In this document: one piece after another, positions 39,162 to 51,101 of the stretch
How positions within the stretch are numbered: the first letter of the stretch is position 1
How the letters are laid out: each line of letters opens with the position of its first letter
Assembly (NCBI GenBank): GCA_023213395.1
Contig: CM041465.1
Coordinates: 135,043,741-135,107,740 of the forward strand
Length of the DNA stretch: 64,000 nucleotides
Source of the DNA: Cycas panzhihuaensis
Lineage: Eukaryota; Cycadophyta
Reading direction: 5' to 3'
Translations under genes and position numbers: made by a program
The notes under the pieces: generated by a model
What the model was told of the DNA's origin: nothing
The model's database searches: none
The model's input: only the letters and a program-made list of their open reading frames with translations

Positions 39162-40330
39162 TATGTTGGAAGATGAAAGTTATGACAACTTTACTCATAA
39201 TTAAGGATAGAGGGGTTCCCCCTACCCACTTCATGAAATACTCAGTCACAATTCAAATAAATTTATGCCATGAAGATAACAGGGGTATAATAGCCCCAAT
39301 GAGGTCCAAATCCCATTGTGAGAAGGGCTAGAGAGAGATAGTACCATGCAGTGCCTTTGACAGTTGGTGAATAATATTGGAATTCTCTTAATACTTTTGA
39401 TATTTTTAAACATAGGCATGTCCATCTTTAAATAGAGTAGGCTAAAAGAAACCCATCCATAAGATTCTTTAAGCCATGGATTACCTACTAAAGTGCCCTC
39501 TACAAATGCCATCATAGAAACTATAAAGGATCTACTAAGTTTCCCTAAGATTGATGCATCTCAACACCTTTTTGAATGACCTTTTGTATAGTGTATCATG
39601 GATGAGAAAATATTAGTGGGTTATAGCCCTTGCACATTATTTCATCTTGTCACTCATACCTTTAAGAGATACTTAATGAGTTATATAATAAATGATATCA
39701 CCATACCATTCATCATTAATGAACCATTATCCCTTAACCCACTTAAGGGCCATAATGGTTTCATTAGGCAAAAATCCATCTATAGAAGTATCAGTAAGGT
39801 TAGGGAAAGGTGTGTGGACCAATTGCTTAGCCATGACCATCCCTTTCTTGGATTTTTTATTAACCATTTATAGGTCATACTCCTACAAGAGAACTACCTA
39901 TTTTCCTACCCATCTTGTTAAGTCATACATTATCAGCAAAAAATGAAGAGGGTTTGATTACATAATGATATTTGTCATGTTATTGAGAAGGTAATATCTT
40001 AACTTTTTGGTGGTAAACACAAGTGTGATACACCCTTTTTTGTGGGAGTATAATTAATTTCAATCACCATAAGAGTACAACTAATGAATTAAACAACATA
40101 TTCAACCCCCAAATCATCCTCTTGGGCAAACATAGCTCTAGTTGACTCATTTGTGGATGAGATGTATAGGATGAATGGTTTATCAAATCGAGATAGGGGA
40201 AAGGTTAGGGTAAAGATGAGGCCTCATTTTAGGTCATCAAAGGATACTTGAGTAGATAACATCCACATGAAAGGGACCCCCTTCTTGAGGAGATTCATAA
40301 GGGGCTTGTCTTTCATAGCAAAGTTTGCTA
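39162..40330 (-). pseudogene. Outer element RNase H and integrase N-terminal/core part
   Basis: This continues collinearity with 54860-56040 of the young element. At 39211-39340 the minus strand matches the GLDLIGPISPP core (CCCAATGAGGTCCAAATCCC is the reverse of that block). The stretch near 39830-39960 matches the RNase H end and the RNase H-integrase linker. Stops and indels are frequent. The junction at 39162 is the G-plus target site. Confidence 0.75.
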
Positions 40331-41060
40331 AGAAACACCTTAAGAAACCAAGTTATCTAAGGAAGAACTTGATTTATCTCTAGGTACAAGAAGGGGGCAT
40401 CTTATAGATTGCCCTCATCTTCTCAAGGTCTACTTTGATTCCCTATTTAGAGATAATAGACCTTAGAAGTTTCCCTATTATGACAATAAACACACACTTG
40501 AGTGGATTTAGACTTGCATGGAAATTTTTGCACCTTAGAAAAAATTTCCTTAGGTCAATAAGATGATTTTCCCTTTTTCTTTTAAAGGCCAAGCAAGTCA
40601 TCGATAAACACTTCAAGAATCTTATTAATATAGTCATAAAAGATAAAATGCATGGCTCACTAGTATGTCACACTAGTATTTTTTAAGCCAAAGGGCAATA
40701 CTTTATAAGCAAATATGTCCCAAGGTTATGTAAAAATAGATTTGTGATAGTCTTCAACTAGGAATTAGATCTAGTTGTATCCTAAAAAACCATCCATAAG
40801 AGACATAATTTTGAATCCTATAATTTTATCTATAATTTAATTGATGAAATGTAGGAGGAAGTTATCCTTAGGGAAATTATTATTTATGTCTATAAAGCCT
40901 ATACAAATATGTATTACCCCATTTTGCTTTACCATAATGACTATGTTAGACACCTAATGTAGATAATCAATAAATATGATCAAGCCCACATTGTGGAGCT
41001 TTTTTGACCTCTATCTTAATAATAGTAAAAAAATTTAGATGGACTAGGCATTATTTCTAC
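40331..41060 (-). pseudogene. Outer element reverse transcriptase
   Basis: On the minus strand the catalytic block reads VFIDDL (about 40610-40585), where the young copy has VFMDD. LNPLKCVF with its upstream FHASLNP helix is open at 40637-40443. The upstream NAGATYQ-like and SLMDGF segments are recognisable to about 40800 in broken frames. Confidence 0.8.
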
Positions 41061-42850
41061 CTTATAGGTTTAGTCTCTAGCAAAGTTATGAGGTTATAAG
41101 TCATGATCTTGGGGTTTGTTCCCTTTATATTAGTATAATCCCACATAAAGACATCTTAGAACTCTTAGAAGAGCTTCATACATTTAAAAACTTCCTCAAG
41201 AGACTAGTTTGCCCCTAATTTAATGATTTTGGGGGGGCTAGGATGATGTCTACTATTTCTCCTATGAGGAGGATATTTCCCTCCTTGAAATGAGAAGAAG
41301 TTTTATCAAGAGGTGGTTTAATAGAGACCTACGTTTCAATAGGCTTATCCAAGGATAAACCAATGGATAGACATTTTTGAAACCCTAACCTATGGTGGTT
41401 CGAAAGAAGTTTGGGGGTTTGATCTATAAGGTGCTACAAAAATACCTTATCATTCTTAAAGTAATTGATGCCATTAATGATCTTGGATTAGGTGGGATGT
41501 TTTAGGTTTTGGATTAGAGGGTTTATACATTGATCAAATTACAACTTAAGAAATTAAAGGGACTCCTATAAGGAGTTTGAGCCTCAGTATTGATCACATA
41601 TATGGCTTAGTTCCTTAAGATGTTGGTCAAGGGAAAGAAAGGTAAGTTGGCTTATGATCCATGGTCAAAGTTAAGGTGCCCTATCAATTCATTGGGAAAT
41701 GGTAATGAAGGGGGATCATAAATGATAGAGTCATCATACAAAAAGGTAGAATTAGACTCAATATTTGAGTCATAGATCAAAAGGGTCCTAGGTGTATCAA
41801 TTTTCATGTTAGAATAGTCCCAACCCTAATGAATCATATTAATGACTCATAGAGGAGGGTTTAGGTCTTCATTGCTTCTTGGAAGGATGTTACTTTGAAC
41901 TCACACAAGGATTGGAGTAGTGGTATAAACTTTAGGAGAAGGCAAATCCACATATTCCAACTCCATGATTTCCTCTTAAGGGTAAGGATGATAATTATGG
42001 ATAAGCCAATATGCATGTCACGTAAGCTGAGCTCACAAGAAAGAGGAGACTCAATGAGTTTTAGGGGATAATAGGATAGCATCTTGGTTTCCCACAGGGT
42101 CCCATTAGGCCCTTTATAGAAGAATGTCTCAAATAAGGCCCAAGTAGAGTGGGAATATCTTTAGGGTATGCAACTCCTTGGGTGTGAGATATCATCACTA
42201 CTTGGCATATAGGAGGCCTCCTATCTTCTAGGTCAAACTTTAGGTCAGTAAGAATAACTAAGCACCCATAGCTACCCATGTTAATAAGGGAAAAATAGAC
42301 CATATTAGGTCATGAGGGTGAAGAGTTAGAATTATATTAGGGACTTAGGTCTTAAAAGAGGGACTCAAGCCACAAATCTTATTTTGTTCTCTCTTCAACC
42401 TCATCATCGAAGATTACTCTAATGATTAGTTAGGAGGAATTAGAAGGGGAGGCTTCGTGTGCCACTATATATACTCAACCATTATATAGGAATTTGAGTT
42501 GGCCCTATAAGAAGGAGCAGATTACCCCCATGTGGTCAAGCCAAGGTTGACCTAAAGAAGGTTATAGTCAACACCCATGTCTATGACTACTATCTCAACA
42601 AGCATAATTTTCTCTTCTAGGGTGAGGGAAATTGTGGATATTCCCAATAGGGCTTTCTTATTCCTATCATACACTTAGCATTTCTAAAGAATAAGTTCAA
42701 AAGCCTTAATGCCTAACTCCATGAGCATTTATGAAGGTATTATGTTAATGAAAGACCTATTATCAACCATGGTCCTTTCTAGGATAAATTTAGAGGTTTC
42801 TATAATAATGGTAAAGATGGATCACTAATGGTGTTTCCTTTCCTTCTGAG
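41061..42850 (-). pseudogene. Outer element protease and protease-RT linker
   Basis: The block at 42506-42580 is the reverse of LLGRPWL-type sequence and matches 57745-57820 of the young copy. The active site near 42740 reads TMVDNRSFIN, against VVDNGSSVN in the young element, so the Gly after Asp-Asn is Arg. The stretch from 41061 to about 42300 matches the low-complexity linker. Confidence 0.65.
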
Positions 42851-45800
42851 GAGGTAGGTTCTTAGTGTCAAATGTGATGAGGGGCCTAATAATGGATTTG
42901 ATATAGATTGAATAGATGGGAAGTTCCTTCTACCCTAATGCTTCAAGAAGTTGGTTATATTGGTTTGAGGAACTTCATAGGACATCCATCATAAACATAC
43001 TCAGATATAATCTAGAGCTCTTTTATAATTAAAAAAGCCTTCCCTTTTCCTATAGGTTAGGGAAGGACCCTCTTTAGATCATATCATCCTAGATGGATAG
43101 GAATGGTCTTAGGAAGGAGAGGTATCTCACTTAGCTAAGGTTCAATAAATTACTAGGAAGAAGAGGCTCATTTAGTCTCTTTAGTTATCTAGGCTTAGGT
43201 TGTAGCAAATACTTGAGTTGTCTTAAGCATATGGATGATTCTTTTGACCTTAGTGTTATACCAATGGGATACTTTTGAAGACTCTTGGTCCATAGGAGGA
43301 TGGGTCTTGGTTTTGGTATGAGTATTCTCCTCAAGTTAAGTTTAAAGAGATTTGGATGGTGGCCTTCTTTAGGGCCATAATCTTCCCCTTCCTCATTGGG
43401 CTTATTACTAGCCTTAAGGCTTTTGGACCTCATGGTTATGGAATGGATCCTTATAATTTGGTTAGTCAAAGTTTATCTTAGATATGGGTTCTACTAAAGG
43501 GTTCTTAAATACTAATAACTCAAGATGTTAGGTCTAATAGTGGGCATAATTATGCATATAATGGTAGCACACTAAGGGCCACCTCTTCTCATAAAGGATT
43601 TGGTATTTATTTTTAAAAGGAGGGATTAGTTTGTTACTTATAGTAAGAGGGTGAGCCTGCATCATATAATGAACTTGTATAGGCCCTTATAAGCTAATGA
43701 CAAGTTCTTGTTGGCTTTATGCCAACTATAATTTTAGATGTTTTAGTATTTATTTAAATGAGTGAATGACTAAGACAAGTAAATCAATTATCCTATTAGG
43801 AGTCCCAATATGAGGCCTAGAGCCTGTGGCTTAGGCCTACTATCTTAAGGTACTAGGGATTCCTTATATCATGATATGCCCCCAAAGCAAAAATTAGGGT
43901 TTCAAAACCTACTAAATATAAAGAGAATCTAGGTTGTTCATTAAAAAGACCTAGATCTGATGGTTGGGATTGATGTACCTTCTTACATAAGTCATTTTAG
44001 GGTAATTGTATCATGTTGTATTGTATTACATTATATTGTGAGTGGGTAGATGTTAGTTATTACTATTATGAGAATGCTAAAATGACTATATATACAAATC
44101 TTTTATTCTTAACTAATAAAGGTCAATACCTTTCTTATGTGGATGTTTCTCTAGCACTCTACTAGGGTTTTACCATATTAAATTCTATGTACTGGGTAAA
44201 GTGTATGCTTTCTTATGTATGGTGAATGATCTTTGGTTTTATATACTTGCATTTATTATAGTTTCAAATCCTTTGTTATTATTGTAAAATAAATAGATCT
44301 CGGTGGCTAGTTTGGTTATTTAGAACCAGGTTTTCTCAACACTTTAAAGAAAGACACTTAATGATTATAGAATTACATGTAGTTGCACCTATTTTGAGCA
44401 CTTCTATGCGCACCTCAGGATAAGAGGTATTTATAAAGATATCCCTTTTTAAATATTTAACCAATGTGGTCTTAGATGAGTGAATTAGGTCATGGAAGTA
44501 ACAAACAAAGTCACAGTTTAACTCATCTTAACCTTGCTTTAGGGAGAGAAGGGCCTTATCCCCACTCTAAAAGGGGCATGATACATCAAAGTAGTTTATG
44601 AATGTATCCACTAATTATTATAAGTAATAGATAGAATGAGTAGATAAATGATAGAGCCACTTTAGGGTATCGCCTTGAAGAGACTAAGGGAATAATTTTA
44701 TTAAATGTGGTTTTAAGGCCAATAGTTAATACATGCCATGGAAAAGGCCTCAACATGATCCCTTGGGTCTTGAGAAGAATTAACCTTGAATTTGGGCACT
44801 TCTAGTGGGTGAGGTAGTAGATTAGTATGTAATGCCTTCAAAGAAAGAGGGATAGTATGGTAATCAATGAAGCGATATACCCCAAGTTGAGCTAGTATAT
44901 TAATAGGTTGAAAAGTTGGTTGAGGTCCACATGGATAGTGGGATTGAATTATGTCATAAGGGGCTTATCCCTACTGGTAGGTTTGATGTGGTAGAATAGG
45001 CTAGTGGATTCCCCCAACTTAGTAAAATATCACTTCATGAGTATAAGGATTAACTATATGTGACGTGGGTCTAGATGAGACATGGTATGTCGGGGCCAAC
45101 TAGAGTCTAATATCTTGATAATATAGGTAGGTTAAACTTATCATGGGCATAACTTAATAGGGTTGAGTCCAATGATAAGCTATATAGGGAATGGGGTCAT
45201 GCCCATATAGGCATCTAATTAAAGGGACAACCACATATGGGTGAAGGGCATCTATGCTATAAATAGGAAAGGGGGACGAGCACTACCTTGCCCTAATTAC
45301 TAAGAAACATACTTAGGTGGGACATAGACTAAGTGGACAAGTTAAGATGTGGGTTTCACTAAATGAACAAGCCATGGGAGAGGAAGTTTCACTCCTTAAG
45401 GTCCTATTTACCTAATTAAAGGATGAGAGGAAAGACAAGGTAGAATAATGAGGTTTAACCATGTAGTTGTTGGCTGCAGGATCAATGTAAGAAGCCCACT
45501 TGTTAAAGTGACAAGTGGGATTAAATGGGGTGGTGGTTTGTTATCAAGAGGACCTACCATAAACATGAGGGGGACTAATAAGGTTATTATCAATGGGGCT
45601 TCAGTTGGCAAAGATGGTGATAAAGAGGTTGATTGAGTCATGACCTTTAGTTGAGGGGCCATCAATAATTGGGATGGGATAATGAATTACAATAGGCCAA
45701 AAGTCATTTCAAATAAATGACAAGCCCAAAAAAGTGTTGTGTCAAAGGTAATTTACTTTTATTAAGTCCTTAAGTCTACCACAGTGTCTAAAACACTCAT

Positions 45801-46300
45801 AAGCATCTAGGATAAATCTAAGACCTCTTTCCCTAAATGGGTTTAATCAAATGAGAAAGCTTGACTTAAGGGCCCAAGATTATGTGAGGGATTATGAGGT
45901 TGGACAACTCTAATGAAATAATATAGGTACCCAATGGGGATTTGGTAAGATAGGTTCAACTTATAGGGATATACAACATCCTTTCAATCATGGGATGGTG
46001 TATGTTACCCATATAGATTAGGCCCTTAGGTCTAATCTTGGCCATAGGTTTAGTATAGCTCTTGAGTATGATACAGATCCTCATACTAATAAGCATCTTA
46101 AGCTTAATAGGATTTAGTGTATCCCTTAGGTGGGTATTAGCCTACCATTGAGCATTACTCAATAGACAAAGATTTAAATGAACTCATTAAGTTTAGGCCC
46201 AAAGGAGGCAAACCCCTAAAATAATAAGAAAATCAACACATATAAGGAATAAAGCCAAAAAGAAAAAAGTAAAAAGTAGGGATAGATCTTAAAAGATGTA
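42851..46300 (-). pseudogene. Outer element gag, split by a solo copia LTR
   Basis: Collinear with 58100-60833 of the young element. 43185-43469 contains the MxNQxxRIHS segment also present at 58711, though in a shadow frame. 44480-44530 matches the capsid region at 59290-59330 (CATGGAAGTAACAAACAAAG versus CATGGAATCACCGCACAAAG). 45240-45300 matches the Pro-rich N-terminal region near 59940. Frames are thoroughly broken. Confidence 0.7.
43739..44341 (+). repeat. Solo LTR of the copia-A family, plus orientation
   Basis: This is the reverse-complement match of the copia-A LTR (3450-3989): the shared end block GATCTCGGTGGCTAGTTTGG...TTTTCTCAACA at 44298-44341 mirrors the copia-A LTR edge at 3450-3500. 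It begins TGTTTTAG and ends CTCAACA, is about 603 bp long, and has no copia internal region beside it. It lies inside outer-element gag. A matching target duplication was not evident. Confidence 0.85.
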
Positions 46301-46444
46301 CTTAGACTCTAAAGAGGTGGAGGAAAGATGAGTAATGCTCACATAAATAGGTCACAAACTAAAAGAGTCAAGCCCTAAAATAAATAAAGGGCTAAAATAG
46401 AATGAAGAAGGGAGTAACATGATGTACTAAACCCTACTAGCAAG

Positions 46445-46468
46445 TCCTTAGTATGATCATCAATAAAA
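46445..46468 (-). other. Outer element primer binding site remnant
   Basis: The minus strand reads ATTGATGATCATACTAAGGA. The young element has TAGCGACCATACTGGGGACT at the same place. The two differ almost only by C-to-T and G-to-A changes, consistent with a shared site of the TTGGCGACCATACTGGGG type. Confidence 0.7.
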
Positions 46469-47455
46469 TGTATATCATGGAAAGGGAGTATGTATAACAC
46501 AACACCACAATCAATTTACTAAGTAAAGTAGACCTAACATAGGATGGATGTGAATATAATCCTTCTATAGGGTACCAATGCATCGCTTAGATGTGGGTGT
46601 AGGATCCAAAGGCTAAAAGAGTTTCTCAGTTAGCTAGGGACAATGTATAAGTGTGTGTAACATGCCAAAAGCAAAAAAGAAAAATAAAAGAGGAAAATTA
46701 ATAAGTAAATTAAAGTTAATTATCAACCCAAATAACTAATATAAGTAGGTAAATGAGGATAATATACATCGACCAAGCAAGTGAGATGGAGTCTAACTTA
46801 GAAGAGCTTATGATAAAACCAATCAAACTAATAACTAACATCCTCAAAAGGAACAAATAACATATAAGAAGGCCCACATGATGTGAAGGGGTTGATCAAG
46901 TATGAATGCCCAAACTCCTATATAACTACCCACCTAAACCTACCCAAGTAGACTGATCTAACCTTATCCAAACCCATGCATGATCATAGAATGCCATACA
47001 TAATCTATAAGAGTGGGGAGGACTACCTAGAGTGAGAAGTCTAAAGGAATTAAGACCATAGGATAGATCCACTTATGGATAAGTTGGTGGAGACTCTTCT
47101 ACTAGTGATAGAGCTCACATGAATGCAAGATATCCCATAAGTGATTACATAAGATTCTAATGAATCTCAATCTCTCAAGTGGTGAAGTAGATAAGGATCC
47201 TACCCTTAATGAGATAAATAAACTCACTTGATTATCCATGCCTCACATGTAAACACATGATGAGGATCAATGCCCTTCACCGGCCCATTTAAAATATGAA
47301 TATAGAGGACTCAATACACTTAAAGGTATAAGACTACATCCCTTATTTGGTGATGAAATCCAAATAGAGAAACTTTAATTCCCTCTTTTCAATATAAGAG
47401 AAAACCCTACCATAATAAGACTAGTGAAAGCAAATAAAAAACTTTAATGTATAAC
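46469..47455 (-). repeat. Outer element 5' LTR, first segment
   Basis: It matches 1239-2230 of the left LTR (for example the GGATCCAAAGxCTAAAAGAG block at 46611 and 1374). It is interrupted at 47455 by the young element and continues at 63170. Confidence 0.88.
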
Positions 47456-49602
47456 TGGACGCACGTAATGAAACAAACGAAACATAACCAAATACAAAAC
47501 CAGATTTCCCTTTTACTCTTCAATGTGTTAATTACTAAGAAGGAACCAAAAGGAAAAAAGGTAGCAAGGTAGGGTAAGACGTACACCTGGACCGAGGGCG
47601 TGCATGACGAAGACCTCCTCGAAGGGCACTAAGCTACTCCACACGATGCGTAGATGCGCAATGAAGTAGCGGATTAAAAGGGGGCTTCCTTACCTTCCCC
47701 AGAAAATCAAATGCGATGCCAAAGAAAGGAAAGGAGCAAAAGCTAATAAATGAAGAAAGTGTAAAAGTACAATGAATACAAGGGTGCTTACCGGCGACGG
47801 GACTGATGGACGGTATCCTGCACGCCCCCCAAATACCTGCAAGCAATGGCGATCTCTCCCTTCCCGGAGGAAGGACACTAACATGCAATACAAGATTCTA
47901 ACAATATGTACCTAAATAATATAAATGTGAATCTAAATACCCATGTGTTAGTGCCAATCCAATAATGAAAGTACCCAAAAGGGAGTGACCAAGGTGAAAG
48001 TAAATGATCGGTAAGCCCCGGAGTGGCCTACCTCCCGCAAATGATGCCCTAACCTCCCCCCAAGAGCCATGAGGCAGCGAGGGCAAGGCCAAGAGCAAGG
48101 GCTAGAAAATGGCAACAAAGGGGGCAAAGAGAGGCCCAAGAAAACCTACGGCGAACCGGGATGCTACGAGGAGCAAGCTGGGCAACCGGGAAGAGAGTTA
48201 TGCAAAGACTAGCGGTTGGGACTTATGCAAGTTGCCCAAACCTAAGCAAAGGTCCCCAAGTCAGCGCTGCAACATGTGACAGCGCTGGTTTGGGCGGCCA
48301 AAAGAGAACCTACAAACCCTTGTTTGTAAACCAAGGGTAGCACGAGGCGAGAGGGAGGCTTTGGAGGGCTTAGAGCCGCTTAGGGAGCGTGGAAGGTGGT
48401 ACGGAATCCACCCAGCTCCTTCCCAAATCCTATGCCAACCCTCAACGCCGCTGCCTTGAGCAGCAAACGCAGGCAAGAGGCACAAAATAGTGGTGGAACA
48501 GCCTACTAAAAGGAAGGGAAAACAAACTCACAATCACCAGCAGAGAGCAAGCAAGTTGGAGCATTAACATCACAAAGAAAACAACGTAAATCAAAAGATA
48601 CCTGGGTGAAGGAGGTAAGGGACTTGCCTCAGCCAAAGAGCAGTGAAGAGGAGCTGAGAAATCAGCCCAGATCTGGAGCACAGTAGGTTTGAGACCCTGC
48701 TAAAGAGATGTGAAGGGAAACACCTGCACTTGGGGCACTTGTGGACTGCCTGGGCAAAGATCAATTGGAGCCACTCCAAGGGGCCCTCTCCAAGGTGTAT
48801 GAGGGGCTGGGAGAATGTCCAAGCCACACCAAAGGAGAGCAGGGCACTGTAGGAGAGACGTAGGTCCAGCAATAGCAGCAGAACAGCAGGGAAGAGCAGA
48901 GTAGAATGTTGTTTCCTTGAGAGTAAATCTAAAAGTGAGCCAAAAAGAATCCTAAAAAATGAGTCAAAAATGGCTTAAGTACTCAAACAAAACCCTAAAG
49001 TGAGCGATTAGGACGCAGCTGAGAGAACGTGTTACGTGTCACGAGCCACGTAATAAATGCGAAATTACCACGGTGGATTTTAAAACAACTCGATACCGTA
49101 TCAAGAATGCTGGCATCACAGATATTCCAAATGGCATTACCGAAAATTCAGTGACGCACCTGAGGCAAAAATATGACCACCACCTGTGAGGCAGATGATA
49201 AAAGGGACCAATAGGGGGCTAGAACACCTACCCAGGGGTAAACAAGCCAGCAAACGGGTCCAAAGGAGCAAAAATAGGGCTCAACCAGGGTGGCAAGTTG
49301 ACCAAATGATGACGGGTCATCACACGGGCGAAGGTGGTGCAAACTGAGTGGATCTTGGAGTGAGGAGGGCAGATGCAGGAAGTGAAGTGGCCACCAGGGT
49401 GCCACACTCGCTAGGAGTGTGCCCCTGCTATAGTCGTCATGGGCTAAAATAAGTATGGATGACGAAAAAGTCGCCCACGAAGCCACACACATGCAGACAT
49501 GCAAGCAAACACTCATCAAATGAAAGCGATGATAATGCGAGAGACATACCTGTACTTACCTGAGTCAGTGATTCCATATCCATTCCTGGAAGCCAGGAAA
49601 CA
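47456..49602 (-). repeat. Young element 3' LTR
   Basis: On the minus strand it runs from TGTTTCC (49602) to GCGTCCA (47456). It aligns with 61008-63169 along its length, except for a strongly divergent patch at about 49086-49190. Short open frames within it recur in the other LTR and are not thought to be genes. Confidence 0.96.
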
Positions 49603-49614
49603 CTACCCCCTTGG
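49603..49614 (-). other. Young element polypurine tract
   Basis: On the minus strand CCAAGGGGGTAG directly precedes the LTR start TGTTTCC. It has the expected position and composition for plus-strand priming. Confidence 0.9.
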
Positions 49615-50011
49615 TAGCAGAGCCTCGTCGCTCGGAAGCCTGGTGCGATGGCGAATGATGGCAATACAACTGTCAGTAGCACATGTGTACATAGATATAT
49701 CAATCAAGATCATAACAGTAGGCAAGAGTGTCAGCAAGTGTCGTGGCGGAATGCGTGGATACGAAAGCGGCGGTGGAGACAACATAGGGGCTGCCTATGA
49801 GCCACCTAGAACCGATCGAAAATGAGACAGGTGAGGGGGCTACCCCCACCAAAAGGGATGTAAAGGAGAGCATGCATAATCGAGTAAAGAACTAGCAAAG
49901 AGTAGGCACCATAGTTTTACCTCATTAGTAGCCAGGTTTCGGAGGTACGAACGGATCACAAAACAAAGTGAGATGACCTGGGGCTTGGGCGACATGAGGG
50001 CCAGGCAAGCC

Positions 50012-50440
50012 TCAGGGACGGTCAGCAAGGAGAGGAAGGTGGCGCTCAAGGATGAGGCGAACGAGACTATCTGCCTTAACGTTGAGAGCCCGAGGGATAT
50101 GCTGGATATCAACAGAAGAAAAGTAGGCCAGGAGGGATCTAGCGGCAGAAGCAAGAGTCCTCACGCGAGGGCATCGCACTTGGTAAACCTGGGTGAGATG
50201 AGACACCATAACTTGAGAGTCATAAAGTAAGACGATAGATCTGTGATGGAGACAGAGAGCATCAATGAGGGCTTCAATAACAACTGTATACTCAGCTTCG
50301 TTGTTAGTAGCCTCTGGGAGAAAGATCCCAGAGTAGAGGAGATCATGTCCCGAAGGGCTGCGGAGAATCCACGCAGCGGCAGAAGGTCCAGGATTACCGC
50401 GCACGCCATCCAGAAGATGTAGACGGACATAGGTGACACA
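50012..50440 (-). CDS. Archaeal-type second RNase H (aRNH) downstream of integrase
   Basis: The minus strand encodes an RNase HI-fold domain of the kind acquired by plant Tat retrotransposons. In order: LLDGVRGNPGPS with the first catalytic Asp (about 50418); ATNNEAEY with the Glu (about 50310); LLYDSQVMV with the second Asp (about 50225); and NVKADSLVR with the final Asp (about 50075). All four DEDD positions are present. The domain is unbroken, whereas gag and pol are not. It lies 3.7 kb beyond the end of integrase, close to the 3' LTR, and is distinct from the gypsy RNase H that follows RT. A true start codon is unclear (an in-frame GTG is at 50404), so it may be translated by splicing or as part of a longer product. 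Confidence 0.85.
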   Translation of the reverse strand, partial: CVTYVRLHLLDGVRGNPGPSAAAWILRSPSGHDLLYSGIFLPEATNNEAEYTVVIEALIDALCLHHRSIVLLYDSQVMVSHLTQVYQVRCPRVRTLASAARSLLAYFSSVDIQHIPRALNVKADSLVRLILERHLPLLADRP

Positions 50441-50937
50441 AAATCAAAGCAATCAATGGGTGATGAAAGCAACACTTGAAAAGCAAGCAAAAGGTGGCCG
50501 TGAAGGGTAGGAGGACTTAGCAATGAGGTTACCCAGGGCAAGAGCAAGCAATCCGATCACCGGCGGGAAACGACCTCCTGGGGCAAGAAAAGGGTCGCTT
50601 TAGGAAGCGAAACATGCCCCCAGGCGGGGGGAGCATTCCCTTTGGGGACCCCAAGAGTGAAAAAGGATTGTGGAAACGAGTCCAGGGCACCAAAACGAGC
50701 CAAACGAGTATAAACTTGGGCAGGCACGGGAGTAGCACGCAAAACGATGCAGAAGGGGCCCTAGCAAAAGCGCGATAATGAGGCACCATAAATGCCCTTA
50801 CAAAGGAGGGCAAAAAGGGCATCAATACAGTGCAATTGGTGATAGGGCCAGAAGGCAAAGGTAATCAGGACAACGAGACGATCCCAACGACTGACGCGAG
50901 ACCAAAAACGGAGGAAGTGCCCGTTGGGGCCCCCGCC

Positions 50938-50945
50938 TATATAAG
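50938..50945 (+). promoter_or_regulatory. TATA box of the antisense PMD-like gene
   Basis: TATATAAG in a GC-rich setting (CCCGCCTATATAAGG) lies 164 bp upstream of the presumed ATG at 51102. The outer element has TATAAAATA 162 bp upstream of its matching ATG. Confidence 0.75.
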
Positions 50946-51101
50946 GAAATTAATAGGAAAATGGATTCATTTTCACTGGCTCTCGTACGAAACCAGAGCC
51001 ATTTCCTTACACAGCGGAGCACCGCCCAACTTTGGAGGCACGCAGAGGGAGATCGAGCCTGATCGGAGAGCGGAGAGAGCCAGCACGACCGACTAGACGA
51101 C

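Noticed and set aside
49610-49626. TTGGTAGCAGAGCCTCG beside the left LTR as an iMet-type primer site, implying a plus-strand element
   Set aside because: Gag-pol is clearly on the minus strand, so this end carries the 3' LTR; the adjacent purine run on the minus strand is the polypurine tract, and the primer site lies at 60985-61007.
47634-49703. Several open frames of 60-120 codons within the LTR, repeated at 61186-63122
   Set aside because: They duplicate in both LTRs, overlap each other in different frames and show no domain; they are open mainly because of GC-rich composition.
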